Assembly: GCF_035818615.1 (NCBI RefSeq)
Contig: NZ_JAYKZY010000002.1
Location: forward strand, 2,110,501 to 2,174,500
DNA: 64,000 bases
Reading direction: 5' to 3'
From: Sphingobium sp. CR2-8
GTDB taxonomy: Bacteria > Pseudomonadota > Alphaproteobacteria > Sphingomonadales > Sphingomonadaceae
The notes beneath the pieces were generated by a model. It saw only the letters and a list, made by a program, of their open reading frames with translations. It ran no database searches and was not told where the DNA came from. Made by a program: the position numbers and the translations under genes. This document shows positions 18,755 through 29,738 of this stretch, one piece after another (the first letter of the stretch is position 1; every line of letters starts with the position of its first letter).

Positions 18755-18844
18755 GTCACCCTGAACTTGTTTCAGGGTCCATTTCTCGGAATACAGCAAT
18801 AGCTTGTTGCCGCCCGATGGATGCTGAAACACGTTCAGCATGAC
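18755..18844. repeat. Composite inverted repeat with two small hairpins (family C)
   Basis: The left arm (18755-18782) contains hairpin CCCTGAACTTGTTTCAGGG. The right arm (18817-18844) contains ATGCTGAAACACGTTCAGCAT. The arms are also approximate inverted copies of each other. Together with family B this fills most of the 18573-18888 gap between pyrF and the convergent thioesterase gene, where I see no gene. Confidence 0.75.
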
Positions 18845-18888
18845 AATAGTGGTATCGCGGTCAACCGGAGGCCTTGGAAACAAGCAAC

Positions 18889-19308
18889 CTACGGCTTCGC
18901 CTCGCCCTCATCCCCGGCGAAGAAATGCTGGATGACATCGCGGGTCAATCGGGCCGGGCGCAGGCTGCTGGCGTCGATGCAGCACCAACTGGACTTGACT
19001 TCGGCCAACACTTCCTCACCGCGCTTGATGATGGTTTCGTAGAAGGCGCGCGCGCCCTGTACCTTTTCCAACAGCACCGTGGCGATCACGTCGTCGTCCA
19101 GGAACGTGGGCTTGCGATAGGTGATTTCATGCTTGAGCGCGACCCAAAGATGCTGGGCGACCGCTTCGGCAGGCGCCAGGGCGCGCCAATGGTCCAGCAC
19201 CGCTTCCTGCACCCATTTCAGGTAGCTGGCATTGTTGACATGACCCATGAAGTCGATGTCGGTCGGATCGATGCCGATCGGAAAGCTATGGGGAATCGCG
19301 TTACTCAC
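18889..19308 (-). CDS. Hotdog-fold acyl-CoA thioesterase (YbgC/4HBT type)
   Basis: 139 aa. The active-site segment DPTDIDFMGHVNNASYLKW carries the DxDxxGHVNN pattern of 4-hydroxybenzoyl-CoA thioesterase-like enzymes, followed by the central hotdog strands (HEITYRKPTFLDDDV). It hydrolyses an acyl-CoA or acyl-ACP thioester; the substrate cannot be read from the sequence. The gene is monocistronic, with repeats beyond its 3' end. Confidence 0.88.
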   Translation of the reverse strand: MSNAIPHSFPIGIDPTDIDFMGHVNNASYLKWVQEAVLDHWRALAPAEAVAQHLWVALKHEITYRKPTFLDDDVIATVLLEKVQGARAFYETIIKRGEEVLAEVKSSWCCIDASSLRPARLTRDVIQHFFAGDEGEAKP

Positions 19309-19354
19309 AGCGATGTTAATAACAGCTATGCCCGCAATCCAACAGGGGGCATGG

Positions 19355-19389
19355 AAAAAGGGGCCGATCCCAGGAACCGGCCCCTTTCC
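19355..19389 (-). terminator. Terminator of the outer-membrane barrel gene
   Basis: Stem AAAGGGGCCG / CGGCCCCTTT around an ~11-nt loop. Read on the minus strand the stem is followed by TTTTT, so it ends the transcript from the barrel gene at 19401-20054. Confidence 0.8.
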
Positions 19390-19400
19390 CCGACTAACCG

Positions 19401-20054
19401 TTAGAAGCGCCAGCCCACGCTGCCGACAACCTGATGGCGATCGGTGTCGATGCCGAATTCGTCGCTGTTCGCGCCATTGGCGAAGTCGATATGGGCGTCC
19501 TGATATTTCGAATAGCGATATTCGATCTTGGCGAAGGTGTTGGCGTTGATCGCGCGTTCCACGCCCGCGCCGATGCGCCAGCCGTCCAGCTTGAAATTGG
19601 TGTCGGTTTCCTGGTTGCTGTCACCGGCCAGCACGTCCAGCTTGGTGTTGGTGTAGCCGCCCTTCACATAGACCAGCGTGGCGGGGTCAGCGAGGATACC
19701 GGCGCGCGCGCCGATATAAAGGTCACGGCCCTGCTTCACGCGGCCAAAGCCGAACTGGTCGGAAAAGTCGCGGCGGCTGCTCTTGGCGGTGGAGTCGGTA
19801 TATTCGCCTTCGACGCCGACGACCGCGCTGCCGAGGTTCACGTCGTAACCAGCGCCGACGCCATAGAGCAGACCGTCGATCTTCTGATCGTCATTGCCAT
19901 TGTCGTTATCCACATCGCTGCCTGCACCGGTGCGGTCATAGCCGAGGATGGCTTCGACGCGCGGGCCAGTGAAGGTGGGGCCGACATCCTGCGCCAGAGC
20001 GGGGCTAGCGACGGCAGCGCCGGCCAGAAGGGTTGCGACCATCAACTTACGCAT
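19401..20054 (-). CDS. Outer-membrane beta-barrel protein (Opa/OmpW-like porin fold)
   Basis: 217 aa: signal peptide (LMVATLLAGAAVASPALAQ), then alternating amphipathic strands (GGYTNTKLDV, IEYRYSKYQDA) ending in VGSVGWRF. The C-terminal Phe is the usual outer-membrane insertion signal. I chose ATG at 20052-20054 because GGAG sits 9 nt upstream; an in-frame ATG at 20075 lies before that site. The acidic loop DVDNDNGNDDQ might bind cations but is not diagnostic. Function unknown. Confidence 0.85.
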   Translation of the reverse strand: MRKLMVATLLAGAAVASPALAQDVGPTFTGPRVEAILGYDRTGAGSDVDNDNGNDDQKIDGLLYGVGAGYDVNLGSAVVGVEGEYTDSTAKSSRRDFSDQFGFGRVKQGRDLYIGARAGILADPATLVYVKGGYTNTKLDVLAGDSNQETDTNFKLDGWRIGAGVERAINANTFAKIEYRYSKYQDAHIDFANGANSDEFGIDTDRHQVVGSVGWRF

Positions 20055-20232
20055 GATTATTCTCCGTTCATTCATGCCCCTCTCACGGGGTGAGGCGATG
20101 AAGCCCGCACCAACGCAATAGTTTCATGAACCGGAGATAAACGCTTGATTATGTGCCATTAATGTCACGAAATCGGCTCCATTCGCCCGGCTGCCGTGCA
20201 GATCGGACGACGAAATGCCGGGATCTTTTTTT

Positions 20233-21627
<1,395 letters not shown>

Positions 21628-21628
21628 A

Positions 21629-24600
21629 TCAATAATCCTTGGAAACCCGCACGTTCGCGCTTTCGCGACCCAGGGTGGAGATGGCGGCCAGCAGCGATAG
21701 CCAGCGCGTGACCTGATATTCCATGCGGGTGGCGCTATAGCCCTGCCCGTCGGTGATCAGTTCGACATAGGTTTTGCGGGTCAGATATTTGCCCGCCGCG
21801 ATCGACGTGCCCTGCCCCTGGGTCGGGTCGGCGGCGATGATGCGCAGCCGGTCGAGGCCCGCCGCCTTGCGCACGGCGTTGATCGGGTCGAGGCCACCAT
21901 TGCCCTGAAGCGATCCCACCGCTGAGGCGAGTTGCAGCGCTTCGGGCGCGGACAGGTTGGTGATCGACGTGCCGAACAGGATGCGCGACAGCAGTTCATC
22001 CTGCGGCAGGGCGGGCACGCTGTTGAAGGTGATGTCGGGTTTGAGGCCCGTGCCGCCGACATGGATGGTCGCGGACAGGTCGCTGACGTCCGCCTCCGCC
22101 GTGATGTCGAGCGTCGGGTTGACCGGGGTCCTGCCATCGAACTGGATATTGCCTTCGCGCAGTTCGAAGCGGCGGCCGGCAAATTCATAGCCGCCACGCA
22201 CCAGTTGCGCCCGGCCCGCGATGGCGGGACTGGTGACGGTGCCGCCGATGTCGAGATCGGCGCGCCATTCGCTGTCGAGGCCAAGGCCGGTCACGGTCAG
22301 GCGATTGCGCGCCCGCGCCTTGATCGCCAGCGCCCAGGGGACGTTGGTGCGCGGCCGCTCAATCTCGTCGCCGCGGCGGTTGACCTCCACCACCTTGAGT
22401 TCGGGGATCTGCGCCACGGCGGCGGCGCGGCCCATGGTGAAGCGGCTCTTGTTGAGGACCAGGTCGCCGCCGATCGTGCCGCCCACGCCATCGGATTTCA
22501 GCGTGATGGGACCGGTGACGGTCGCGGCGATATCGTCGCGATCCAGCAAGGCAGCATTGTCGGCCTGGAGCGCCAGGTCCATGCCGACCCCGGCGATGCC
22601 GTTGAAGGTGAAGCGGCCGGTGCCGTTGACGCTCCCGCCATTTTGCGCAGTCGCGGCGAAGCTGGAAATGACCAGTTGCGCGCCGGAAAAGCGCCCGCGC
22701 GCCTTGACGCCTTTCAGCCGCATGCCCGTGACCGGGCTATTGATCGCGGCGTCGTCCGTGGCGAAGGTGCCGGTGATGACCGGCTGGCCCAAAGTGCCGC
22801 GCATATCGGCCGACACACCCACCATCCCCGCGATATCGACGATCTCCACCCCCGTCAGCCGCCAGAGCGTGTCGGCCGTGCCGTTGAAGCGCAACTGGGC
22901 GAAGAAGGGCGCACGGTTGAGACGCGCGGCAAGGCCGCCCTCCGTCCCCAGTGGATTGAGCAGCGCCTGCGCCTGGCCGATCGTCTTGCCATCGGCGACG
23001 AAGACCATGCGCGTGGCAAGCCGTTCGCCGGTCAGCACCGCGTTGACGCCGACATCGACCGGGCGGGAGCTTAAGGACAGGCCGGACCGCGACAGGCCCC
23101 GAATACGCAGTTCCGCCTTGCCGGTCGGCGCGCCGCCGCGTGGCTGCGCATAGCTCAACGATCCAGTCGCCATCCCGCCCAGGCCCAGATTGTCATAAGC
23201 GATGTCGAGCAGGGCAAGCGGCAGCTTCTGCATCCGCGCTTCGATATGGGTGGCCTCCCCGCCCAGTTCGCCCGCCAGTTGCAGCGATCCGCCCGCATAG
23301 GCGATGGTCGCGGGCGACAGCCGCCAGCCAGCGTCGGCGCGCGTCAGGACGGCAGGCCGGGTGAGGCGGATCGAGCGCTTGTCGATCGTGCCGCCGGCCG
23401 TCAGGCGGATACGGTCGGGTTCGACCTGCGCCTCCCCCTGTAGGTCGAAGAGGCGACCGCGCTGGCCCGACAGGCTGCCGCGTATCTTCCCCTTGCCATC
23501 GACCAGTTCGGCATTGGCGGCGAAGCGGCCGAGCAGCACGCCGCCGACGCGTAAGCCCCGCGCCTGCGCCGTCGAATTGACGGTGGTGCCCGCCGGATCG
23601 AGCAGGATCGTGCCGTCCAAAGTGCCGCGCCGCACCTCTATGACGGTCGGCCCTTCGAAGCTGGCGTCGTTTGCCGCAAGCTTCAGCTGGATTTGCTGAT
23701 TGGCGTCCACCGGCTTGAAACTGATATAGCCCGTCACCGGCCCTACCACGGCGAGTTGCCCGTCAAGGCCGCCCGAAACCGGCCGGATGTCGCCGCTGGC
23801 AGTGACGCCCGACACGGCGAGGTTGGCGACGCGTACGACCGCCTGCCCGCCCTGCGGCAACAGGATGACACCGCGCCCGGTGAAGGGGCCAAGCGTCGAT
23901 CCGCCATCGGCGGTATAGCTATAGCCCTCGGCATTCGGGGTCAGCTTCGCCCGCACATCGCGCAGGCCGAGCGAATCCATCGGCCGGGCCAGCACCAAGT
24001 CGATTGCCGGCCGTTCGATCATGCCATTCAGCGTCAGGGTGACGGGGCCATAGCGGCCGTGCCGACCGCTGCCTTCCAGATGAAGCGATCCGTCTCGGTG
24101 ACGCACGCCATGCGCGGACAAGGTGAGCAGCGGGGATTCCAGCCGCATGTCGGTGAAAGCGACCTGTCCGTCCTTCAACAGGTCCAGCCTGGTGCGCAGG
24201 GTTGGCAGGCCGCCGCCCAATGTCCGCAGGAAATCATTGTCCAGCCGCCGCACCCGCGCCAGCGCATTGCCCGACAGGCCAAAGCCGCCATCGGATCGCG
24301 GGACCGCGCGCAGCTTGGACGTCAGGTCGACGACGCCCAGGCCCCGGATGAACAGGCCCACGATCTGACCGTCCAGGCCCGCATCATAGCGGCCGGTCGC
24401 TAGGTCGGCGATGACCGCCAGCTTGCCGCGCAGCTTGTCGGACCGCAACTGCATGGGATTGCTGACGATCTGCTGCCCCTGCACCTGCAACACGCCGTCC
24501 AGCTGGAAATTGCGCACGATCCCTTCGACCAGATCGCCCTGCCCGTCCAGGCGGCGGGCGCGCAGGCGTAGCGGGATGAGCGCGGGACCACGCGTTGCGC

Positions 24601-25826
24601 GGCGCCCCTTGCCCTCCGCCCGTACGTCGCTGATGACCGCCTTGTCGAAGGCGATCTGCCGTGCGGTGAGCAGATATTCATAGCCGAGCGTCGGGAGCGC
24701 ACCGTCCAGGCGGATCTTCGCCACCACCTCCCGGCCCCGCATATTCTTGAGCAGCGCTTCGGGGCGGGCCAGCTTCACGTCCACGCGCATATTGTCGAGC
24801 GCATTGTTGCGCAGGTCGATCGCCCCGTCGCCGACCAGATCCAGCGCGGCCGACCGCAACGAAAGCCGCCCGTCGATCACCCGGTCCACCATCGTACCAT
24901 CTGCGCGCACGGCCAGACGCGGGGCAGCCATACGCCGAAGCAGGCCATTGCCGGCGATCGCATTCCCTTCAACAGTGCCACGCGCCGAATAAGCGCCACT
25001 GCGCGCGGCAAGGACGAAGTCGGCGACCGGCGCGGCGTCTAGCGTGGCAGACAGACGGCCATCCCATTTGCGCCAGCTGCCCTTGCCATCGATGCGCAGA
25101 TTGCCGTCCTGTTTCAGCCCGGCCATCGCGGCCAATATCCCGCCCTTGGGCGCGTTGACCGTCACGTCCAGCGCGAAGCGATCCTGGTCCGGTCGGCTGT
25201 CGAGCGCGACGGTCAGCGCATCGCTGCCGTCCAGCGTCCGCGCGGACAGGTCGATGATCGCGCGGCCACCGCGAATGTCCGCATCGCCAGACAGGGTCGC
25301 GTGCTGCATTCGCCCGGTGATGGATGGCGCGATATCCAGTTGGCCGACCGAAAACTGCATCAGGCGGATGTCGAAGCCGGGCAGGATCGGCCCGCGCCGC
25401 TGGGTCGGGTTGAACTGCGGCAATTTGTGCAGGGTGGCGCGCGGAATGACCAACCGGTCGATGTCCAGTCGGTTGGACAGCCAGGCGAAGGGCCACCAGT
25501 CCAGTTCGACGCGCGGTGCTTCCAGGAATTTGCCTTTGGAATCGGACAGGGTCAGGTTGCGCAACACCGCCTTGCGATAGATGCTGCCCTCGATCCCGCC
25601 GACATCGATGCGCAGGCCCGAAGACGATTTGATCGCGGCGATGCGGCTCGCAAGGAAACGATGCCCAGCGCTGGTGTCGAGCCAGGCGACGGTGGCGACC
25701 ATAATCAGCAGCAGCGTCGCCAGCAATCCGGCCAGCCAGCGCTGCCAGCGGCCATCCCAAGCGCGGCGATGGCGCGGCTGGGGGAAGGCGGCGGCGGAAC
25801 GACCGGGGCAGAGTTTCGTCGGCCAT
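21629..25826 (-). CDS. tamB: TamB (DUF490) translocation/assembly protein, with a probable N-terminal frameshift
   Basis: A ~1,390-aa inner-membrane-anchored periplasmic protein that works with TamA in outer-membrane biogenesis or lipid transport. It has one N-terminal helix ([15 protein letters not shown]), a long repetitive beta-rich body, and the C-terminal DUF490 domain ([37 protein letters not shown]). The long frame (21629-25726) has no ATG or GTG; its first usable codon is a TTG inside the membrane helix. An ATG at 25826, overlapping the tamA stop (TGATG), gives [15 protein letters not shown], which joins the main frame if one C is dropped from the C5 run (plus-strand G5 at 25780-25784). 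I treat 25826 as the start and the extra base as an error or mutation. Confidence 0.85.
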
Positions 25827-27940
25827 CAGAAGGCCTGCCCCAGCGACACATAGACCGCGATCTTGGGATCACCCGACTGCGGGTTCAGCGGCGTGCCGAC
25901 ATCGACGCGTATCGGCCCGAAATTGCTGTAATAGCGCAGGCCCATGCCCGCCCCGATCCGCAGGTCGCGAAAACGCGGCAGGAAGCTGGTCGAGATATTG
26001 CCCGCGTCCACGAAGGGCACGACGCCGAAATTGCCGAATTGGATGCGGGTTTCGAGCGAGAATTCGGCCAGGCTCTTGCCCCCGACCGGATCGTCATTCT
26101 CGCCGAAGCGCGGGCCGATCGCCTGATAGCCATAGCCGCGCACCGATGCGCCACCACCGGCATAGAAGCGCCGCGACGGCGCGATCTGCTCGACGGTCGA
26201 TCCCAGGATCGTGCCGAATCGCGCCCGCGCCGCGACCACCACCTTCTCGCCCATCGGCTGGTACAGGCTGCCGTCCAGCTGCACCTTGGCATAGCCGAAG
26301 GTCTTGTTCTGGAAGGAGAGTTCCGGGCTGATCCGACCGCCCAGGCGAAACCCCTTGCTAGGATTGAGCAGGTCGTCGCTGCCATCATAGGTGAGGCTGA
26401 GCGGGATCGCGCCGATCAGGAATGTGCGCCTTGCCCCGCCGGAAAAGGCGTCGGCTTCATCCGACGCGACCAGTTCCGCGCCGACGCGCCACACCCAGTT
26501 CTTCTGGAACAGGATGCTGGTCTGCCGCTCCAGGCCGCCCGACAGGGTGACGGTGCGCGCATCATAGGCGTCGCGCCGGATGTTGCTGACGGACAGCAGC
26601 CCGGTCAGCACATTGTCGCGCCGTTTGAAATTGCTGCGGCGATAGGTGAAGGACGCGGTCTGTTCCTGCGTACCGATGACGCCGCGTAACGTTACCGCTC
26701 CTTCGGGTGGGAAGAAATTGCGATGCTGCCAGCTGACTTCGGCGCGATAGCCTTCGCCCGTGCCATAGCCCAGTTCACCCGCGATGGTGCGCAGCGGTGC
26801 GGGACGCAGGTCGACGTCCAGATCGACATGCTCGCCATCGCCCGCGTCGACCGGCTTGAGCGCCACCGAGGAGACGAGGCCAGTGGCGACGATGGCGCGG
26901 CGCAGATCCTCGACATCCGACGCCATATAGGTGTCGCCGGGATCGAAGCGCGCGATTTCCCGCACATGATGCGCGTCGAACAGCCGGTCGTTCGTCATAC
27001 GGATCGCGCCGAAGCGACGAAAACCGCCGGGCGCGACGATGATGTCCAGATCGCCCTTGCGATCCTCATGATCGATCCGCACCTCCGGCTCGTCCACGCG
27101 CGCGAACGGAAAGCCGCTTTCCGACAGCGCCGTCGCCAGCGTGTCGCGCCCGGCCAGGATCTTGTCCGCGTCCACCGGGTCGCCGACCTTGGGCGGAAAG
27201 GCGGCGCGCAACTTCGCCTCGCGCTCGCCGGTTTCGGCGAGGCCGGTGACATCGACCGATTCCAGCAGATATTGCGTGCCGGGCACAATGTCGAAACGGA
27301 CGGACAATCGATCGCTGCCCGACGGTGGCGCGCCCACTGCGCTGCGAATGCGGGCGGCATAATAGCCTTTCGCGCGCAGCAGCCGGTCGAGCAGTTCGCC
27401 ATCCTCCTTCATGCGCCGGTTGATCTGGGCGAGGTTGGCGGGCTTGCCCTGCCCCTGCCGCAGCACCGACAATTCGTCGAAGCGCTGCGTGAACTGCGCG
27501 TCGGCAATCGCGTCGATACCGTTCAGTTGGACGGTGTAGCGCCGTTCCTCGCTCGCGTCGGCGAAGCTGGCGGCATCTTCGATCGGCAGGGCCTGATCGA
27601 CGCCATCTGTCGGCACGATGGCGGCGTCCGCACCAAGGCTTGCGGTGGGATCGTTCGCCTGGGCCTGGCCGTCAGTCGGGTCTTCCGGCAAGGGCGCGAT
27701 GCTGTCGGGCTGGCCCATGTCCGGCCAGGCGACGCCGATATCGGGCATGGCGTCGAGCGATGGGTCGGGTGCCGTCTCAGTCGCCGGATTGGGGGCTGTT
27801 TCGGGCTGGGCGACAGCCTGCGATGGCGCGTCCTGCGCCCGCGCCACACAGGGCGCGGCCAGCAGCAGCGGCGCAAGAAAAAGCCGGGCGGCATGCGGGC
27901 AGCCTGAAGAGCGGCGTAAGGTCCGCAAACCATCGGTCAT
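25826..27940 (-). CDS. tamA: TamA (Omp85/BamA-family outer-membrane protein)
   Basis: 704 aa: signal peptide (LFLAPLLLAAPCVARAQ), an unusual ~100-residue Pro/Asp-rich spacer, three POTRA-like modules (about residues 130-370), and a 16-strand barrel with the Omp85 motif SVRGYGYQ. It ends in LGQAF, a terminal Phe. Its stop overlaps the tamB start, giving the conserved tamA-tamB pair. sdaA follows in the same run. Confidence 0.92.
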   Translation of the reverse strand: MTDGLRTLRRSSGCPHAARLFLAPLLLAAPCVARAQDAPSQAVAQPETAPNPATETAPDPSLDAMPDIGVAWPDMGQPDSIAPLPEDPTDGQAQANDPTASLGADAAIVPTDGVDQALPIEDAASFADASEERRYTVQLNGIDAIADAQFTQRFDELSVLRQGQGKPANLAQINRRMKEDGELLDRLLRAKGYYAARIRSAVGAPPSGSDRLSVRFDIVPGTQYLLESVDVTGLAETGEREAKLRAAFPPKVGDPVDADKILAGRDTLATALSESGFPFARVDEPEVRIDHEDRKGDLDIIVAPGGFRRFGAIRMTNDRLFDAHHVREIARFDPGDTYMASDVEDLRRAIVATGLVSSVALKPVDAGDGEHVDLDVDLRPAPLRTIAGELGYGTGEGYRAEVSWQHRNFFPPEGAVTLRGVIGTQEQTASFTYRRSNFKRRDNVLTGLLSVSNIRRDAYDARTVTLSGGLERQTSILFQKNWVWRVGAELVASDEADAFSGGARRTFLIGAIPLSLTYDGSDDLLNPSKGFRLGGRISPELSFQNKTFGYAKVQLDGSLYQPMGEKVVVAARARFGTILGSTVEQIAPSRRFYAGGGASVRGYGYQAIGPRFGENDDPVGGKSLAEFSLETRIQFGNFGVVPFVDAGNISTSFLPRFRDLRIGAGMGLRYYSNFGPIRVDVGTPLNPQSGDPKIAVYVSLGQAF

Positions 27941-28017
27941 GCGGCCGGTCTAGACCAGATTCACGCGCAAAGGCCAGCCCTAGAAAAGCCGGACTGCCGA
28001 CTATTGCCGGTCAATCG

Positions 28018-28497
28018 TCAGAATGCCGTGTTCAACCGGTCGAGCAGGGCGCGCGCGGGGCTGGCGACGGCGGTCGCTGCGGAGCTGCTCATCGTGTCCA
28101 GCCGGTCCTGAAGCCGTGCGACGCGCTGGTATAATTCCTGGCTGGCGTCGATCAGTGCGCGGGCGGCGAAGGGGAAGCTGGCGGCCAGGCCTTCATCGGT
28201 GTGCGACGCGCGACCCAGCCGATATTTTTCGTCCGAAAGGTCGATCTGCTCGATCTCGCCGCGCTGCCATGCCCGCTGGCTGAGCAGCCAGGCGATGATG
28301 TGCATCAGCCGGGTCGTGACCTTCAACGATTCGCAGGCGAACGCGACGCGGCGCAACGGATCGTCCACCCCATCGTCCAGCGAAGCCCGGCCGTCGAAAT
28401 AGGATCGCGCCTCGTCCGCCATGACCATGGCTTCCATATAGAGGCCGTCCACCAGTCGGCGATGAAGGCCGGGATCGAGAAAGGCGGGACTTTGCAT
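28018..28497 (-). CDS. rcdA: RcdA-like protein (DUF1465), CtrA proteolysis adaptor family
   Basis: A 159-aa helical protein with the DUF1465 pattern: LYMEAMVMADEARSYFD near the N-terminus, ESLKVTTRLMHIIAWLL, and a helical tail. In Caulobacter the family member RcdA, with CpdR and PopA, helps ClpXP degrade the cell-cycle regulator CtrA. ATG at 28495-28497 gives the expected N-terminus MQSPAF; the frame stays open 23 codons further upstream. A CtrA-like box lies about 80 nt upstream. No CpdR or PopA gene is nearby. Confidence 0.8.
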   Translation of the reverse strand: MQSPAFLDPGLHRRLVDGLYMEAMVMADEARSYFDGRASLDDGVDDPLRRVAFACESLKVTTRLMHIIAWLLSQRAWQRGEIEQIDLSDEKYRLGRASHTDEGLAASFPFAARALIDASQELYQRVARLQDRLDTMSSSAATAVASPARALLDRLNTAF

Positions 28498-28577
28498 CGC
28501 ATTTAGCTGCCATATTTTCGCAACCTTGTCAGTCCCGTTGCACCGCTTTGCATGCCGCCTGTCCATTTTTGGATCGG

Positions 28578-28592
28578 TTAGCGCAGCGTTAA
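28578..28592. promoter_or_regulatory. Possible CtrA-binding box upstream of rcdA
   Basis: TTAG-N7-TTAA (TTAGCGCAGCGTTAA) matches the CtrA consensus TTAA-N7-TTAA except for one base. It lies 81-95 nt upstream of the rcdA start. Short motifs occur by chance, so this is tentative. Confidence 0.35.
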
Positions 28593-28617
28593 TCGAAATT
28601 TCCGGTTGGCGATCGGC

Positions 28618-28797
28618 TCAGGCGATGATGTCCGGCACCAGCGCATCTTCCAGCATCGATATTTCGTCGCGCAAACGCAGCTTGCGTTTCTTGAGGCGCG
28701 CCACCTGCATCTGATCGCCGCCGCCCGCCATGACGAGCGCGGCGATCGCGCTGTCCAGATCGCGATGCTCGACCCGCAGCAGTTCCAGTCGGCGCAT
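28618..28797 (-). CDS. DUF465 (YdcH-like) small helical protein
   Basis: 59 aa. EHRDLDSAIAAL followed by VARLKKRKLRLRDEISMLED is the DUF465/YdcH coiled-coil pattern. ATG at 28795-28797 has GGGAAG upstream; a GTG at 28833 is the alternative. Function of the family is unknown. A second, divergent member follows at 28986. Confidence 0.82.
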   Translation of the reverse strand: MRRLELLRVEHRDLDSAIAALVMAGGGDQMQVARLKKRKLRLRDEISMLEDALVPDIIA

Positions 28798-28985
28798 GAT
28801 GTCTTCCCGGCTCACTGCGCCCCTTGCCTCCACTTAGACGTCCAATCAGCGTCTGATAACGCGGCGGGGCCATGCGGACCATCGCAAATTTATGCGCAGT
28901 CCACCGCAAAGCGCGAATCGCCGCGAGACAAGCCATGCGAATCATGATTTATTTGGTTGTCCATCGCCCTCGTAAGGAGAATGTC

Positions 28986-29144
28986 ATGGAAAATAGCCAT
29001 ATTTCAGCTCTTTCGGCCAAGCATGCCGGTCTTGATGCGCGACTCAAGGCCGAAACGAGTTGGCCCATGCCCGACGCCATTCTGGTGGCCTCACTCAAGA
29101 AGCAGAAATTGCGATTGAAAGAGGAAATGTCGGCGCAGCATTAA
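28986..29144 (+). CDS. DUF465 (YdcH-like) small helical protein, second copy
   Basis: 52 aa, preceded by AAGGAGAA. HAGLDARLKAE and LVASLKKQKLRLKEEM align with the DUF465 core of the neighbouring gene, with a shorter first helix. The two lie head to head about 190 nt apart. The next 150 nt (29145-29297) hold no gene that I can support. Confidence 0.78.
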   Translation: MENSHISALSAKHAGLDARLKAETSWPMPDAILVASLKKQKLRLKEEMSAQH

Positions 29145-29297
29145 GCGCTGACCCTAGTCTTTCTGGGAGGAGGTCAGGACGTGGCGGCGCAGACCGCCAG
29201 TCCGACCCGTCCCCTCCGAATTCAATAGGCTGTGGCGCGCCTGTCGTCACCGAAACCAGCATTTGCCGATAGCCCTACCGGCCCCGGCCAACAGATA

Positions 29298-29672
29298 TTA
29301 ACGACGCTTCACGACACTCTGATGGTCCCGCAGATAATCGGGCACCAGACTTTGCTGCGACGCGACACCCACCGGCTTGCGGGCCAATTGCGGATCGATC
29401 GGCGCGTCGAAGGCGATGCCGACCTTGTCATCGCGCGACCAGGCGATCGTCCCCGTCACCGGTCCGATGCCGCGCAGATCGCAGATGACTTGGATGCCCG
29501 CGGGCACGGCCCGTTCGCAATCGGCCATAAGCCCGGTGGCCGAGAGGTTGCGGACGCGGGCCTTGCCCAACTGCGCGCCTTCGGGCGTGCTGAGCGTGGT
29601 CAACAGGAACAGACTGTCGCGCGGCGCGGCACGTGCCGGTCCCCGATCAGAGATATCCTGTTTCTTGTCCAT
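29298..29672 (-). CDS. PilZ-domain protein (probable c-di-GMP effector)
   Basis: A 124-aa single-domain protein. Both c-di-GMP motifs are present: RxxxR as RAAPR (about residues 14-18) and (D/N)xSxxG as NLSATG. A strand core follows (TGTIAWSRDDKVGIAFD), so ligand binding is plausible. Its target is unknown. It lies among rcdA, DUF465 and dksA genes. Confidence 0.82.
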   Translation of the reverse strand: MDKKQDISDRGPARAAPRDSLFLLTTLSTPEGAQLGKARVRNLSATGLMADCERAVPAGIQVICDLRGIGPVTGTIAWSRDDKVGIAFDAPIDPQLARKPVGVASQQSLVPDYLRDHQSVVKRR

Positions 29673-29738
29673 GAAAAAACCCGCGGTTAAGATAGCGATA
29701 CACGCCGATATCCTAGCCGCAAGGTGATGGCAAAATCG

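Noticed and set aside
26686..26699. TAACGTTACC core resembling the LacI operator
   Set aside because: Lies inside the tamA coding region, and four of 14 positions, including both outer arms, do not fit.
29176..29229. GTG-started 15-codon leader-like ORF behind GGAGGAGG
   Set aside because: Good Shine-Dalgarno-like sequence but a tiny peptide, with no regulated plus-strand gene downstream (the next gene is on the minus strand).
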